The notes under the pieces were generated by a model. The model was not told the DNA's origin, ran no database searches, and saw only the letters and a program-made list of their open reading frames with translations. A DNA stretch of 64,000 nucleotides, taken from NCBI RefSeq assembly GCF_041260155.1, contig NC_091932.1, positions 25,510,746 to 25,574,745 on the forward strand, read 5' to 3'. This document shows positions 21,172 to 32,768 of the stretch, in pieces. Source of the DNA: Ptychodera flava. Its lineage: Eukaryota > Hemichordata > Enteropneusta > Ptychoderidae. Every line of letters begins with the position of its first letter. Position 1 is the stretch's first letter. The position numbers and the translations under genes are program-made.

Positions 21172-24100
21172 ATGACTGGTATGTGATGTATAATTTTCTT
21201 TGAGTACATGTGTAAATATAGACGTGATATTGCTCACAGTTCCACCAGCCAGTGGAGGCGAAACGATCTTTGATCATTTCCTATTTAGCACCTGGTCAAC
21301 AGCACGGGACCAGAAACATCATCAAGCTTTCATTGCAATCACAGAATTTACATTATAAAACACAATTAATAAGATTTGATCTCATTAAATAAAGATCCGC
21401 GTGGAAATGTCTGATATACGAAGGACAGACAGCTAGCTGTTTGTAAATGAAACTATGGCAACGAAAACAGATAACGGAGATCAGAGACATGACTGGCAGC
21501 GAGCTGTCCGCCGTGAATAGATCACTCCATACAACCAGAGTCTCGCTTCTTCTGTGTATGATACAAAGTAAACTTGACAGATTTACAGCCATACTGAAAC
21601 CCCATGTTCGACTGTTATTCACATACTTTCTAGTGCACTTAAAATTTACCTTAACAACACTCACCAGAGATGGCCCGCGTACCTACTGTTTGTCTTGTCC
21701 GCGCGCTTTACTTGTATGTGCATGTTTGTTTGTGTTTGGGGGGAGGGGAGGTGCGTGCATGCCTGCATGTACATGTGTAAACAATCTAAGAAAATAGCGG
21801 ATAAATTTGCTGTTTGTTTACAATAAAGTAAATCTTAGCAAATATCGGGAGTGCAGTAAAAATCTTTTGACCTACTTCCGGAATATTTGAGAGACGTTGT
21901 AAGACGTTGTAAGACATTATTAGTGATTAACGGTATATGGTACCTCTACAAGGCTAAATAAACTTACGTGCAGTATTTGTATTTACAAGTTATGTAATTC
22001 TAGTCGGTTTTGATCAGATGTAACCAGTCGGATATACACAAAACAGTAACGATAAGTAAAAAATGGACTTTAGACAAGAGATCAAGTGGCCCGTTCGGTC
22101 ATTTCGAATTCGGGTCGTGTAGAGGACAACTCAATGAACGGGTACCACGGGTCTACTTGTACTCAATGTTTATGTGAATAAAGCCCTTAGCAAATAGTGG
22201 CTTAATTACTGTAGTAGCGACTACACTGTAAAAATAGCGGATGCTAGACGCGTCTTTACGCGTTCAAAATGTACATGTCGGTGGTCAAATTTGAACGGCT
22301 AGTGTTCATATTGTTAACAACAGTGTTCATAATATTAACAATGATGTTCTAAACCTGAACACTATGTGTTAACAACAATCTCCTTCAAGTGTTCAAAAAC
22401 TGAGAATCACAGAAATTTTACAAAACTGTGAAACAATTAACAATCTTTTGTGTTTTTTACTTTACAATGGCTATATTAAATTTACTATTGCTTCACTGTC
22501 CGGTAAACGTACACGGATTTTGGTGTAACGAATTTCACACTAAGTGAAAAATATTTCCGGCCTACAATAGCTGAAAGCATATTTTTTCTAAAAAAGGAAG
22601 TATACAAAATAATTTTACACGTTTATTACGGGTTGAAAGTTCAAAAATTAGAAAAGAAAATCTGAAAACCACCATGAATGTTTTAATTTTAACATCGGCG
22701 TGCAAGAGGCGTTCTACTTCTAAACACTTGGTGTTCAAGTTTGGTGCCTTTTCCTATCCCATGATGCATCAAAACGGAAGTTGCGACATTTTTCTTGTAA
22801 GCGCACCCTGAAGTCGTGATCGTGCGGAAGCAAGATCAGAAAGGGTAAGTTTCCTCTCCAAAATAGTAAAAGGTATTAGATTTTTGAAGCATCTATATTA
22901 TCGTCCTTTGAAATTAATTGTATTGTACCTTGAAATAGCTTAACTGCGTGAGGAAACCTTGTTTTTCTTTCATGGCTGCTATACCAACAATTAGCTGTGA
23001 CTACGCATTTGTACTTTGGCCATAGCCTATCGATCGATCTCACTCGGGTCAAGGGTCAACTCAACACTGATGTAGCGATAACCCTTGACCTCAGCGCGAT
23101 CGATACGCCTTGCGTAGTACTGCTGCGTAATCACAGCTAATACATGTCTTTTAGCAAACACAATCGCATGTAAAACATCAGTTAAACATCGTAGAGTATA
23201 CAATGTATTGTTTCAGCATATGAGAGTTTGGCTTTTTTATTTTAATCAGTTGATGACAAGAAGCAGCAAATATTTTGTAACAGTATTGAAGAGAGGCACT
23301 GTATATGAAAGTCTCCCCTTTTCCTTTACCTAATCAGCTCCTTGTCTTTCATTTAAAGTTTCATCTCGCCATATTACCTATTGTTGCATTTTTTCAGGAT
23401 GTAAAAAGTTGGATTTAACTGAAAATCGAAGAGTTGTTATAGAAGCTGGTGGTACAGATAACGAAGAAGATGAGTGTACAGGTAGCTGCCTGGAAACAAG
23501 CTTGAAGAACCTCAGTTCATCTCTAATGTAGATTTAAACTTCCAAGGGTCAGTAACTGAATTTTGATAAATTTCTGTATTTTTGTTCTGAATTAATCAAA
23601 GCTTTGGTAGCATGCTATGATCAACTAAATATTGTCGGAGGATAAGCTTTCACAGACGTGTAGTCTCCCTTATTTAAATTAAAGCTGAAAGCGACAGACC
23701 ATTCAGAGTAAAAATGTCCGCTCTGAATTACTGATTTTTCTGAAATTTTCACTCTGAATTTTCTGTCACTTTCTGCTTCAATTTTTCATCCCCCCTTGCA
23801 TCTGATGAAGGAGACTTCACGTCTTTGAAAGCTTATGCCCTTGTAACATTTAGTTGATCATAGCGTGCTACCAAACCGTAGATTATTTTGTATTGTAGCT
23901 CAACACGTCTCTTGTACTTAGCAACTGGTTTTTAGCTTTGCTGTCAGCTAAATAGGTGGATGTGTAGCATTGTCCTCAAATTTGTACATCCAAAGGTTTT
24001 TCTTCAAAACAGCCTGTACGAATCCTTAAATATTTGGATTACAGGTCCTAAGGGATTACCCTAATCAGATATGTTCAAATTATGATGAAATATGCAAATT

Positions 24101-26246
24101 TACATTTTTGAGGCTAATTTTGCTGTTCTTTGGCAAAAATCTTCTTCTATTTTTCTGCCGTCTTCAATATTTGGTAAACATGTCCCTAAAAATGACCTTA
24201 GTCAAATTTGTGCTAGTTGTGATGAAATATTCAAATTTTTGTATTTCATGGCAATTTTTGTCATTTTTGGTCAAAAAATCTTTACAAAATCTCTTTCAAC
24301 ACTGCTAATCGAACAGTTTTGATATTTAGGACATAGATCTCTACTGATAGTCGTTTTCAGATTGTTCAAATTATGCAGAAATTTGCAACTTTGTAATTTT
24401 AGGACATTAAAGATATTTCAGACATTTTTAAGACATAAAGGGATTACCAGAATGTGATATATTCAAGTTATGATGAAATGTACATTTTTTCATTGTAAGG
24501 GTGATTTTTACCATTTTTGGTAAAAAAAATTGTACAAAAATTAATAGCAGGAGACACCAGAATTTGAAAGGTCTTTATGAATATGTTTTAAATTTCTGAG
24601 AAGTATATTTTTTAAATGTCACCCATTTATTTCAGGGTTTATTTAAAGATATTACAAACAAACAATCTTTGTTTATGAAGGACTTTGTTGGACTAGGAAA
24701 TAGGTTTTACCCTGCCAAGGACCCACTTTCCCCACTTTCTGCATGTTGTGCCTTACTGTGACACTTTGACAACTTGACATGTTGTGTTTACTTTAGTGTG
24801 GACAACTATATACCATGTGCACCAGAGAAGCCTTGACTAACTTCTTATTTCTTCAAAATTTACAATTGTCTATACAAGAGGAAATGTCTGTAAATAACCT
24901 TCTTACAAAAATGGAGTATGCACTTCATACATATACTTTTCAACACAATAAGTATGCCAAATTTTGAGCTTTTTCAGATTATTTTTGTACATTTTAAACA
25001 AGTATGAACATAAAACGTCATCCACAATATGGTGATTTTTATTGCTTATGTTTTTGATAGGAAGGTGTTAACACTGTTGGTTTTTTCCTCTGACAAACTT
25101 TACATACAAAGTTGCAATGTTTATTTGCCCATTTTACAGTAAACTATTGTATTTTACTCTAGAAATGTTTCGTGTATTTTTAGAATAAAATAATTTTACT
25201 GGATATCAATGGTCTGTAATGTTATTTCCAGGCATGAACACCCCGTGAACGCCCAAAATTAAAGGTGTTCAACAAGCGCGCATCATGTGTTCTAGCCTTT
25301 AACACACTTATCGTTGAACGGCGTCCATGCGTTCAAAAAGTGTTACAGCCCTTTGAACGCGTAAAAGCGTTCAATTTTTTGAACACATTTCCCGTGCAAC
25401 GTGTGTTCAGATATGGAACACCATGGTGTTCAATATAATGTCTGATGAACACGTAGCGTTCAAAATCTGCACACGTATGTTCAAAAATTGAACGTTGGTT
25501 GAACACGTAGTGTTAGATTTCTGAACGTCTAGAGGCGTTCAAAAAGTGTTACAAAAAGGCGTTTAATTGGTGTTCCATCCTTTAACACTTAACTTTACAG
25601 TGACTAGTACTAGTGCACCGCTGGTAGCATAAACATCAACTCCAGGTTGACCTAACAAAGTATCACTTCGTTACAGAACATGTTCCGTAAAAATGGTTTC
25701 AAACACTAAATTTCCAGGAATATTTTAAAGATACACGGACTTTTTATAAATAAATATTTTGGCTGGAGATTGATGCTTCAGTAAAAGTAAGCGTTCCACA
25801 AGCATGCAAAAAGTTGACTCAATCTAACGGAACAGTTATATAATCATGAATATTGATGAGTCAATCACCACTTTTTGGAACCACGGATAACCTTGCTACT
25901 TCAGATTCTTGATTGACATATAAAGTATGTATACTACCGTGACTTCAAAACATCTAGTTACAGTCTCCCTGTTCTCTCTATATCGGTGTGCCATTAATTG
26001 ACCTCAACCACTACCGATGTTTTCTTGGGGAAGCCGCTACACTATGTTCTTCAGTGATGGGAACGCTAAGAACACATGGATGAAGTAGACCATAGAGTTT
26101 GAGTTCCTCAAGCTCCTTTGAAATTTTATAGCAATAAAATAACGTTTGTCTGACGGTTTGTCATTCATTCTGTCTCTGTTTCTGTCCCTGTCTATGTCTG
26201 TCTGCCTAATATTTTTGCTCCTGATACTGCAACCGTGGAACTACTA

Positions 26247-26336
<90 letters not shown>

Positions 26337-27173
26337 GACAAAACGTCTCCCGCGTACATCCGTTCCATTTTCGACCGGTATGACCTCGACGGTAATGGCA
26401 GCATAACGATATCAGAACTCAAGCAGGGTCTACGCAGAGGCGGGATCGACTACACAGACGATGAGATTTACCAATTTATGCGACAGGTCGACCTGGACGG
26501 AAACGGTGAAATCGACTTCAACGAGTTTTCGATATTCTGGATCGGCAAACATGGCGAAGAGCAGGAACGGCAGCAGCAGCAGCAACAGGCAAAGCAAAAG
26601 AAAGACACGTGTAAGGGAGGAATATCTAACACATTTTATCATTACAAAGCTTGAAACTATGATATTGCAGTATTTTGAGATTTTGTCTGTAGTTAGGGCC
26701 AGGTTATCAAGTCCCCTAGCTTTTGATTGACTTCGCTGTGTATGAATAACCACAATAGATTGGAAAGTGTGAGCTTTATTGAAGTGTACACAGGTCATGC
26801 CATTGGAAGCAATTTTGATGCACAATGCGGACCTATATCTGTCATGGAGATGCCAGCTCTGACGAAACTCATAAGAATGCAATTATTTTGCCTCGTTATG
26901 AGTTTTAAAATCACATTTTTGGCTTAACTTTTCTCTTCTTTTCTAGTTCCAACTGTGAACGAATTGAGGGAGAGATTTTCTGAATTGGACGCCGACGGCA
27001 ACGGTTACATCACAATTGATGAGGTGAAAATGGGGCTACTCAAGAAGAAAGGTCATTACACGGACGAGGAGGTGTACAAAATCATGAGACTCGCGGACGA
27101 GGACGGTGATGGCAGAATTTCTTTCTCGGAGTACGTGATAGCGATGACGAAGCATCATTATGAAAACATGTAA
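21172..27173 (+). CDS. EF-hand (calmodulin-like) calcium-binding protein gene 4, three exons, 168 aa
   Basis: Exons: 21172-21178 (ATG ACT G, donor GTATGT; inferred), 26338-26610 (acceptor inside a CT tract ending CCAG, donor GTAAGG), 26947-27173 (acceptor TTTTCTAG). Both introns are phase 1, as in genes 2 and 3. The protein begins MTDKTSPAYIRSIFDRYDLD. EF loops: 18-29 (DLDGNGSITISE), 54-65 (DLDGNGEIDFNE), 108-119 (DADGNGYITIDE), 144-155 (DEDGDGRISFSE), all with canonical ligands. The interlobe linker is glutamine-rich (six Q in a row, residues 81-86) rather than lysine-rich, and EF3-EF4 lack the acidic run, so this is a diverged paralogue. Exons 2 and 3 are very secure. Exon 1 is less so: intron 1 is 5.16 kb, but 3.38 kb of it is one transposon, leaving a length like those of the sister genes. 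AATAAA at 27693-27698 is a candidate polyadenylation signal. Confidence 0.85.
22253..22400. repeat. Left subterminal palindrome array of the CACTG element
   Basis: Several GTTC/GAAC-centred motifs lie within 150 bp, including ACGCGTTCAAA, TTTGAACGGC, GTGTTCATA (twice) and GAACACTATGTGTTAAC. Such arrays bind the transposase in known CACTA elements; here that role is inferred. Confidence 0.6.
23398..23531 (+). other. Exon-like open segment inside the CACTG element (faint CIDE-N resemblance)
   Basis: After a good acceptor (TTTTTTCAG) the frame from 23400 reads CKKLDLTENRRVVIEAGGTD, then NEEDECTGSCLETSLKNLSS, to a stop at 23529. The part RRVVIEAGGTDNEEDE recalls the CIDE-N fold segment in which a hydrophobic strand is followed by DGT and acidic residues. 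A donor (ACAG|GTAGCT) lies at about 23479. A possible upstream donor (AAAGG|GTAAGT) is at about 22845, preceded by no coding sequence. It may be a captured or relic host exon; the family assignment is weak. Confidence 0.25.
24060..24550. repeat. Diverged units of the 146-bp repeat inside the CACTG element
   Basis: Blocks such as TCAAATTATGATGAAAT, CAATTTTTGTCATTTTTGGTC and CTAATCGAACAGTTTTGATA repeat the order seen in the array at 17360-19235, with anchors at about 24132, 24269 and 24519. They are more diverged than the array units. Confidence 0.7.
25230..25592. repeat. Right subterminal palindrome array of the CACTG element
   Basis: More than eight GAAC...GTTC pairs in about 360 bp, for example GAACACCATGGTGTTC, GAACGCTTTTACGCGTTC (read on the - strand) and repeated GTTCAAAAAGTGTTACA at about 25335 and 25538. 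This is the longer counterpart of the left array. Confidence 0.7.
26249..26335. repeat. (CT)n microsatellite forming the 3' splice site tract of gene 4 exon 2
   Basis: About 87 bp of perfect CT dinucleotides run straight into CCAG and the exon. The tract therefore serves as the polypyrimidine tract of a constitutive exon. The continuous frame reading SLSLSL into the EF-hand exon is intron, not coding sequence. Confidence 0.9.
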
Positions 27174-29943
27174 TTTACAGGGAAATAGATTCAGAGCTTC
27201 ATGAAATCAGGATAAATGGTGATTGTATGAATCACTTTTGAACAATTTTGGAAAATAGTTTCCAAAATTTACTGAGCAAGACACATTGGTGGTGAATCTC
27301 ATAGTTAACTTCGGAGCATTGGGCGAACGTTTATATTAGGTGTTTTTGCAGTCGTTTGTTTGTTTGTTTGTTGGTTGATTGGTTCTATTTGTCTCATTGT
27401 CTTTGAGAAGGACAGCACTGACGATTTTGGTATTTGAATTTTGAGTCGGAAAACCTCGACTTTGTTTGAAAAAAACCCCTAAAATATCAAACTTTGAAAG
27501 GTGATACTAAACCGTTAAAAGCTGTATCTTTTGGCTATTTTTTCAGAACTTTTGTTTTTGTGGTTTCCTACACTCTCTGCATTGAATCCCTCAACTGTAA
27601 TTAATTTAAAGCCAACCAACCTATATGAGTATAATCTACATTGTTATTGTTGAAAATTGTATTCAAGTCCGGACTAGAATTCATTTGTAAACAATAAACA
27701 ATGATCACTACACACATACAAGCTGTGTTGACAAAAAGAATACTCGAAATTTCAGCATAACAAACGGATTAGGGTCAGACACGGTAGTTGATATACAGAA
27801 GCAGAATACTGAAAAACTTGCCACAAGTTACAGCTTATGTCCCTTTAAGCATATATGTTGTAAAGCAACTAATTAAAATTATACTACAAACAAGTCCCTC
27901 TAGACATTTTCACGTGTTCAACAAATATGTGAACGTATATTTGAGACAACCTACTTCAAAATGTCACCGGGTAATCTTTGTTTTGTAACATTGACAGACA
28001 TGGAACATACTGAAGATAGCTAAGCGATCATTTCAAACGAGGAAAGGGTAATTTTCTGAAAGTAGACGCTCAGGAAGACAAGGCGTTGCCCTCAAAATTG
28101 TAAGACACTTGCTGTTTCGGGTATTTATTGACTGACAAATATGAAATATAACGTTAGCGTATTCAGGTTTTGTGTATTACTTCATTGTTATCGTGAACAA
28201 TTTTAGTTTTTTTCAGCTCGAAGTAATGCTCTGAATGTCATTTTGAACATTTTTCAGTCAAAAAAATGGGTGAAACTATTCTAATAAAATCTACCTCAAC
28301 TGGAATAAAATAGTATGTGATCCCGATCCAGTACTGAAAATGAACTTTAAATACGAAATAATGCTGAAATAATAACATTAATGTCAAGGTACAATTACAG
28401 AATAGGCGACAAGGGGGCACTACATGCCCTAGCAAAGTTAATGCACCACCAGCACATTCCTATGCTATATCTCAGACCATGCGCCCATATAGTAAATATT
28501 TGCCTACACTGTGTACCTCTCATGTCAATATCGAACGGTGTCATCGCACTGTAACGCCTCGTTGGACGCCGTTGATGTTTCCATAGTAACAAGGCCCTTA
28601 TCAGTATAGCAATGAGCTCAAAAGAGAGTGGACTGTTTCAAAGTTCACGATTCCATCGACTAAAATAGCTGAAGACGTATTGTTCACTACGCCATGTCAG
28701 AAATTCAATACAATACAATAGTATAAAAAAGTTTTGTATTCGATCGGCCATTAATGCCGATGGTAGTATAGTATAGTACAATAATTAGTTATCTGATCAC
28801 GTGACATTATACATAAAGTCCATGCGAGAGTTTCTAAATCAGAATTTAGACAAGAACGTTTCTCGTGCTTACGAAATAAATATTTGCATATGCCTTATAA
28901 CATGCCCTTCTCTGGCTTTCATACTGACTGCCTTTCATACTGAACAACAGCAGTGATATACTGTGACCTACAATATTGTCAGTGTCTTTGCCGAAATCGC
29001 AGCGCTGTTGCAAGGCTGTAAAAAGCGCCATCTATGGTCAGTTATTAAAGAATGTTGTTCTTTACTTTGTTGATCGACGTGAACTACAGAACAATGAAGG
29101 CACCTAGATTTTATCATTTGTTTGAAGTCGACCTGCCAAAGTACAGGTTTTTCAAACGGGCAGGAAGGTGAAAGGTGACCGCCATGCCTATCGCTCTTTC
29201 CTGTATCGCTGCAGAGTATGCACTTATAGGACCTATATAATTTGGAAGGCAGGGTTAATGACGGAGACAGACTCAAAGCCACAGAGCAATAGGCGCACGA
29301 GTTTCCTGATATCCTTGCTAATTTGTGTCTGGATAGTGTACGAAAGACACATTCTTGCTACTCTGTGACATACCTACTCCTTTCTCCGGAGTGCCTTTTG
29401 CTGTACTTAAAATTTCCTTCCTTCACATTATGGTTGTAGGTAAACAATTTCGGTTTTATTCAGTCTAAAATTCAATCGTTTCAGAGAGGTATAAGGGAAT
29501 TAATAATTTACGTACCTCAATGCCTTGGTTACGCGACAACGGGGGTGAATTTCCCGCCTTTATAATTTGCCTTTCAGAGCGGTTTTGCTATTAGACAATC
29601 TCTTTTAAATGTGGTTTTCTTGTCTTTATGTTGTGATTTTATTGAAGTTTTTGTTGTATTTTCTGTATTTTTATGTTCTTTATTTGTTCAAGTCGCTCTC
29701 ATCAAGTGTCTGTACTCATCATCTATAAGTGACTTTCCGAATGAGGTAGTAGCAAGAACGAAATGCAAAAAGAATAACACTAGTATTAGGATTCTAAATA
29801 TTGAGCAACAGCAGACACATCCTCGGCGACCGAGAAAAGAAGAAACGAGTCAGAAACCCTATGTTTTATCAGTTTTTCTTCCATCACTGCCTTCGTATGG
29901 AATGACTGTTTACCCTGAAACTTTCGGCGAGATCCTCTAATGG
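27174..29943. other. Intergenic sequence 3' of the EF-hand cluster
   Basis: Contains the gene 4 3' UTR, a short (GTTT)n run near 27355-27375, AT-rich sequence, and an RFX-type X-box-like motif at 28577-28590. No supported gene; open frames such as 29611-29940 show no domain. Confidence 0.4.
28577..28590. promoter_or_regulatory. X-box-like (RFX) motif GTTTCCATAGTAAC
   Basis: It matches the RFX palindrome GTTRCCATRGYAAC at all but one position. X-boxes mark promoters of ciliary genes in animals. No gene start next to it could be confirmed. Confidence 0.3.
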
Positions 29944-30035
29944 TGGGGCTTTAGCCGAGTGGCTATTACTGTGATGTCTTCGCTAGGTGACTCAGTGCCC
30001 TACGAGGTGAGCTCCAATTCGAACGAGAATTTGTC
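29944..30035 (+). repeat. tRNA-like SINE head (type II, Leu/Ser-like)
   Basis: TTTAGCCGAGTGGCT (A-box/D-arm) at about 29950-29964 and CAATTCGAACGAG (B-box/T-arm) at about 30014-30026 are spaced as in a class II tRNA with a long variable arm. The acceptor stem does not pair convincingly, so it is a tRNA-derived SINE fragment or pseudogene rather than a working tRNA. Confidence 0.5.
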
Positions 30036-31715
30036 GGAATCACAATATCTTTGGCATATTGGATCATTATTATTGATAATGATTATCAATGGTTTAGAAT
30101 GTATGACTCATGAAGAATAACTTCGATTTGATCAAAAGTTTTAATCAGTTGTTCAATTTTATCTTTTACATTTTGTATTTGACAGGAAAACTACCCGCCA
30201 CCTTTTTAAGTTCCTTATTAAACTATGTGACGTTTAATTACCATAAAATTCCGAAATGGAATGTTTAAGTTTACGAGACAGATCCTGTCATTTACCCATC
30301 ACAGCAGGCATCCGACTCGTGTGACGTTGAGCGATGTCACAATAAATAAAATGAGTTTAGTTGATGTTAGCTTCTGGAAAACACTGTAGCTGAAGGTCAT
30401 GATCAATCATACGTTATACGTATACTGATATTGAACACACTGTTACTCCTGATGTAGTGACTTGATAATGCACTTTGAAGAAGGGAGGGGGGCTATCGAT
30501 TATTAGAAAACAGCACCCTGCTCCTTGAGGCGGTGTGTTTCATTATAACCTAGCCTGCTATTTTAACCAACCTTTAAGATAGTACGCTCCTCGAAAGTGA
30601 AAGACTTGAATTTTTTGTTCAAACTATCCTCGGTGAAACTTTCAACCATTCTCTTACCAAATCGGGAATAAAAATGACACAATGCAACGTGTGTTACTAG
30701 AGAAACAAAATCACCAGACATTAACCAATATTTGAAATTCAAAATGGCCGCCATCCCTGTGTTAGCTCTGTGGGGGAAAATACAATTATTTCGATTTTCG
30801 AAAAACTAAGACTGTGATTCTCTTTTCTTACTCCAAGAGCTAAATGAGACTCCCCAAATGGTAGAATAGCAAAGAATTGTAAAAAATTGAGAGTCCAAAT
30901 ATCTGTCCCCGAGGCGCATTGTACCTTAAGCTGCATATAACTTCACACTGAGGTTCGCTTGAAGTACCGCTTGTAAATGTAACAGCGACATCTTATGATT
31001 CTTTGCCAAGTTAAAATATACCAGCAATCTTGCCTTTCTTTGTTTTGTTTTCAGGCAAAATTTACAAACCCTCTTCAACTCAGTGTTACTGCTTAGATAT
31101 ATTACAAATACTGTACCATTATTTTGGAGACGATCATTGTTAGCAAGGAAAAATATTTTTCACCAAAATGGATATTAGGGTTTTGAAATCCTGCCACCTG
31201 TTTGCATTCAATGTATAATCAAAGCGGGGTTGTACAATGTTCGGGAGGATTTAATTAAAGGTTAGAAGATATCAACCAATATTCTTCAACGACTCAACTA
31301 CACTACGCTCATATAGGATGTGGCAGGTGTTTTGACATGTGTGCATGTTTGTAATAGAAACTGACAACCGACGTTTAAAATCATGAGGAACGCAGTGTAC
31401 TTAAACTTGACCTCACGTCTTCGAAATCCCCAGCAGGGTTCCCCGTCTTAAAATATTAATGAACGGGGCTGATATCAGCTGTGCCAGCCTCCTCTAGATG
31501 TCACTCCAAGTCGAAGGTCACAGAATATGTGTAAATCATCATGCGCCTAGGGAGGTCGATCTGGATACGGTTTTTTCATTTCAAATCAAAGTTTTAGTCG
31601 ACTCGACAAAATTGATTACGGTTGTCAGTCAGAGCAAGTATCTTTGTTCATGCGATATTTAAAATTTAATTTGAAACACGGAGAGGCGTTCAAAATTATG
31701 TTATATATTATAGCG

Positions 31716-31718
<3 letters not shown>
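30036..31718. other. Intergenic sequence with one dispersed repeat
   Basis: Apart from the repeat copy at 30741-30926, only AT-rich sequence without a supported gene. Confidence 0.4.
30741..30926 (+). repeat. Dispersed repeat family D, copy 1
   Basis: It matches the reverse complement of 45193-45380 over its whole length. Both copies share CCCTGTGTTA, TCGATTTTCG, AAAGAATTGTAAAA, TGAGAGTCC and TGTCCCCGAGGCGC in that order. No inverted termini and no coding sequence were seen; it may be a SINE or a decayed MITE. Confidence 0.7.
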
Positions 31719-31768
<50 letters not shown>

Positions 31769-31823
31769 ATATATAAATATATATATAATTATGTAATATA
31801 TATATATACATATATACATATAA
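31719..31823. repeat. (TA)n-rich tract
   Basis: An initial perfect TA run of about 45 bp is followed by interrupted TA/TATG sequence. Confidence 0.9.
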
Positions 31824-32386
31824 TATTTTTGGTCTTGATCTAGTACATATATACTTTAAGAAGTTAAGAAGTATATATATTTTAACATGAGTAACTATAT
31901 ATATTTTATATACGGACTGTGTCAGTGATGAAACCTCTGACAATCAAGCAGAATAATGAGAGGGGAATTCAGCACACGTAGTATAAAGGATTACAGGAAC
32001 AGCATGATATGCTGCAAGAAGGACATACAACTTGAGAAGTAAGGGTTTCGTCAGTTTAATGAACAGGATGACCATTTCCGGGATTTCAAATCAGTATACT
32101 ATTTAGTCTGATATTCCTGGCTACCCAGCTGTGTTGGTCAGACAGTAGCTCCGCATTTCTGGTGACATCAATAACTGCCCGAGATTCGAGATGATTTCGG
32201 GCGATCTTGAAAGGCACTTTGAGGATATCTTGCTAAACGTTTCCGAAACTGTTTAAAAATCTCGGCTGTCCCACTCTTTGTCTGTGACTGCCCCCTACCT
32301 TGAAACAATATTCGCTTGTAAGGGTCCACTAAAGGAAATTCTCTTATAGAAGTCTTGCTCGTGCTATCCGTAAAAATTCTGAATTG

Positions 32387-32387
<1 letters not shown>
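31824..32387. other. Intergenic sequence
   Basis: AT-rich and then mixed sequence; nothing supportable seen. Confidence 0.4.

Positions 32388-32468
<81 letters not shown>
32388..32468. repeat. (TA)n microsatellite
   Basis: About 80 bp of perfect TA, bordering the left side of the open segment at 32476-32697. Confidence 0.95.
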
Positions 32469-32470
<2 letters not shown>

Positions 32471-32475
32471 CTCAC

Positions 32476-32697
32476 TGCTTTTATAGTAGTTAGAGCACTC
32501 TGAGATTGTTGGGCAGCCTCTTGCGTAATATAAGGGGCGTTCACTGTTGGCACTATGCTTCGCTCATGGTACGTGTTGCCGTTTGAGCACTCTGGTGAGT
32601 CCATATTTTCAATCTTCGACAATGTGTAACCGTTCGCTCTGTGCCCAAGTTCAGAGGTTGCCATAAAGCCTTTATGGTGATAACCGGAGGGGCACAT
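32476..32697 (-). CDS. Candidate coding exon on the - strand between two (TA)n tracts
   Basis: Reading leftward from ATG 32697 gives 74 open codons, starting MCPSGYHHKGFMATSELGHR and including YTLSKIENMDSPECSNGNTY, ending at GCA directly before a plausible donor (GTGAGC at 32475-32470). The composition is mixed and polar, without low complexity, and looks like a real protein tail. The weak point is the 5' border: no AG acceptor with a pyrimidine tract lies just upstream, where the sequence is (TA)n. It could be an exon using its own start codon, an exon with a decayed border, or chance. No domain was recognised. Confidence 0.3.
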
Positions 32698-32708
32698 TGT
32701 ATAAATTT

Positions 32709-32711
<3 letters not shown>

Positions 32712-32765
<54 letters not shown>
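32712..32765. repeat. (TA)n microsatellite
   Basis: About 54 bp of perfect TA, bordering the right side of the open segment at 32476-32697. Confidence 0.95.

Positions 32766-32768
<3 letters not shown>

Larger units (their letters stand above)
22224..25602. mobile_element. CACTG-ended non-autonomous DNA transposon (3.38 kb) in intron 1 of gene 4
   Basis: The left end reads CACTGTAAA and the right end TTTACAGTG, flanked on both sides by ACTA, a 4-bp target duplication. The subterminal 150 bp (left) and 360 bp (right) are packed with short inverted pairs built on GAAC/GTTC, such as TGAACGCTACGTGTTCA and GAACGCTTTTACGCGTTC, and the left end shares TTTACGCGTTCAAA with the right. CACT termini with dense subterminal repeats are typical of the CACTA/Mirage/Chapaev supergroup; a 4-bp duplication favours the Chapaev branch (family knowledge). 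No transposase frame is present. The interior carries a spliced-exon-like piece (23398-23531) and units of the 146-bp repeat (24060-24550). Confidence 0.75.

Noticed and set aside
26146-26422. Frames reading SLSLSL or RERERE around the CT tract before gene 4 exon 2
   Set aside because: The CT repeat is intron; the real exon starts at 26338 after CCAG, as shown by the phase match with genes 2 and 3.
26430-26882. 150-codon - strand frame opposite gene 4
   Set aside because: A shadow of the EF-hand exon, extended by chance through the short intron.
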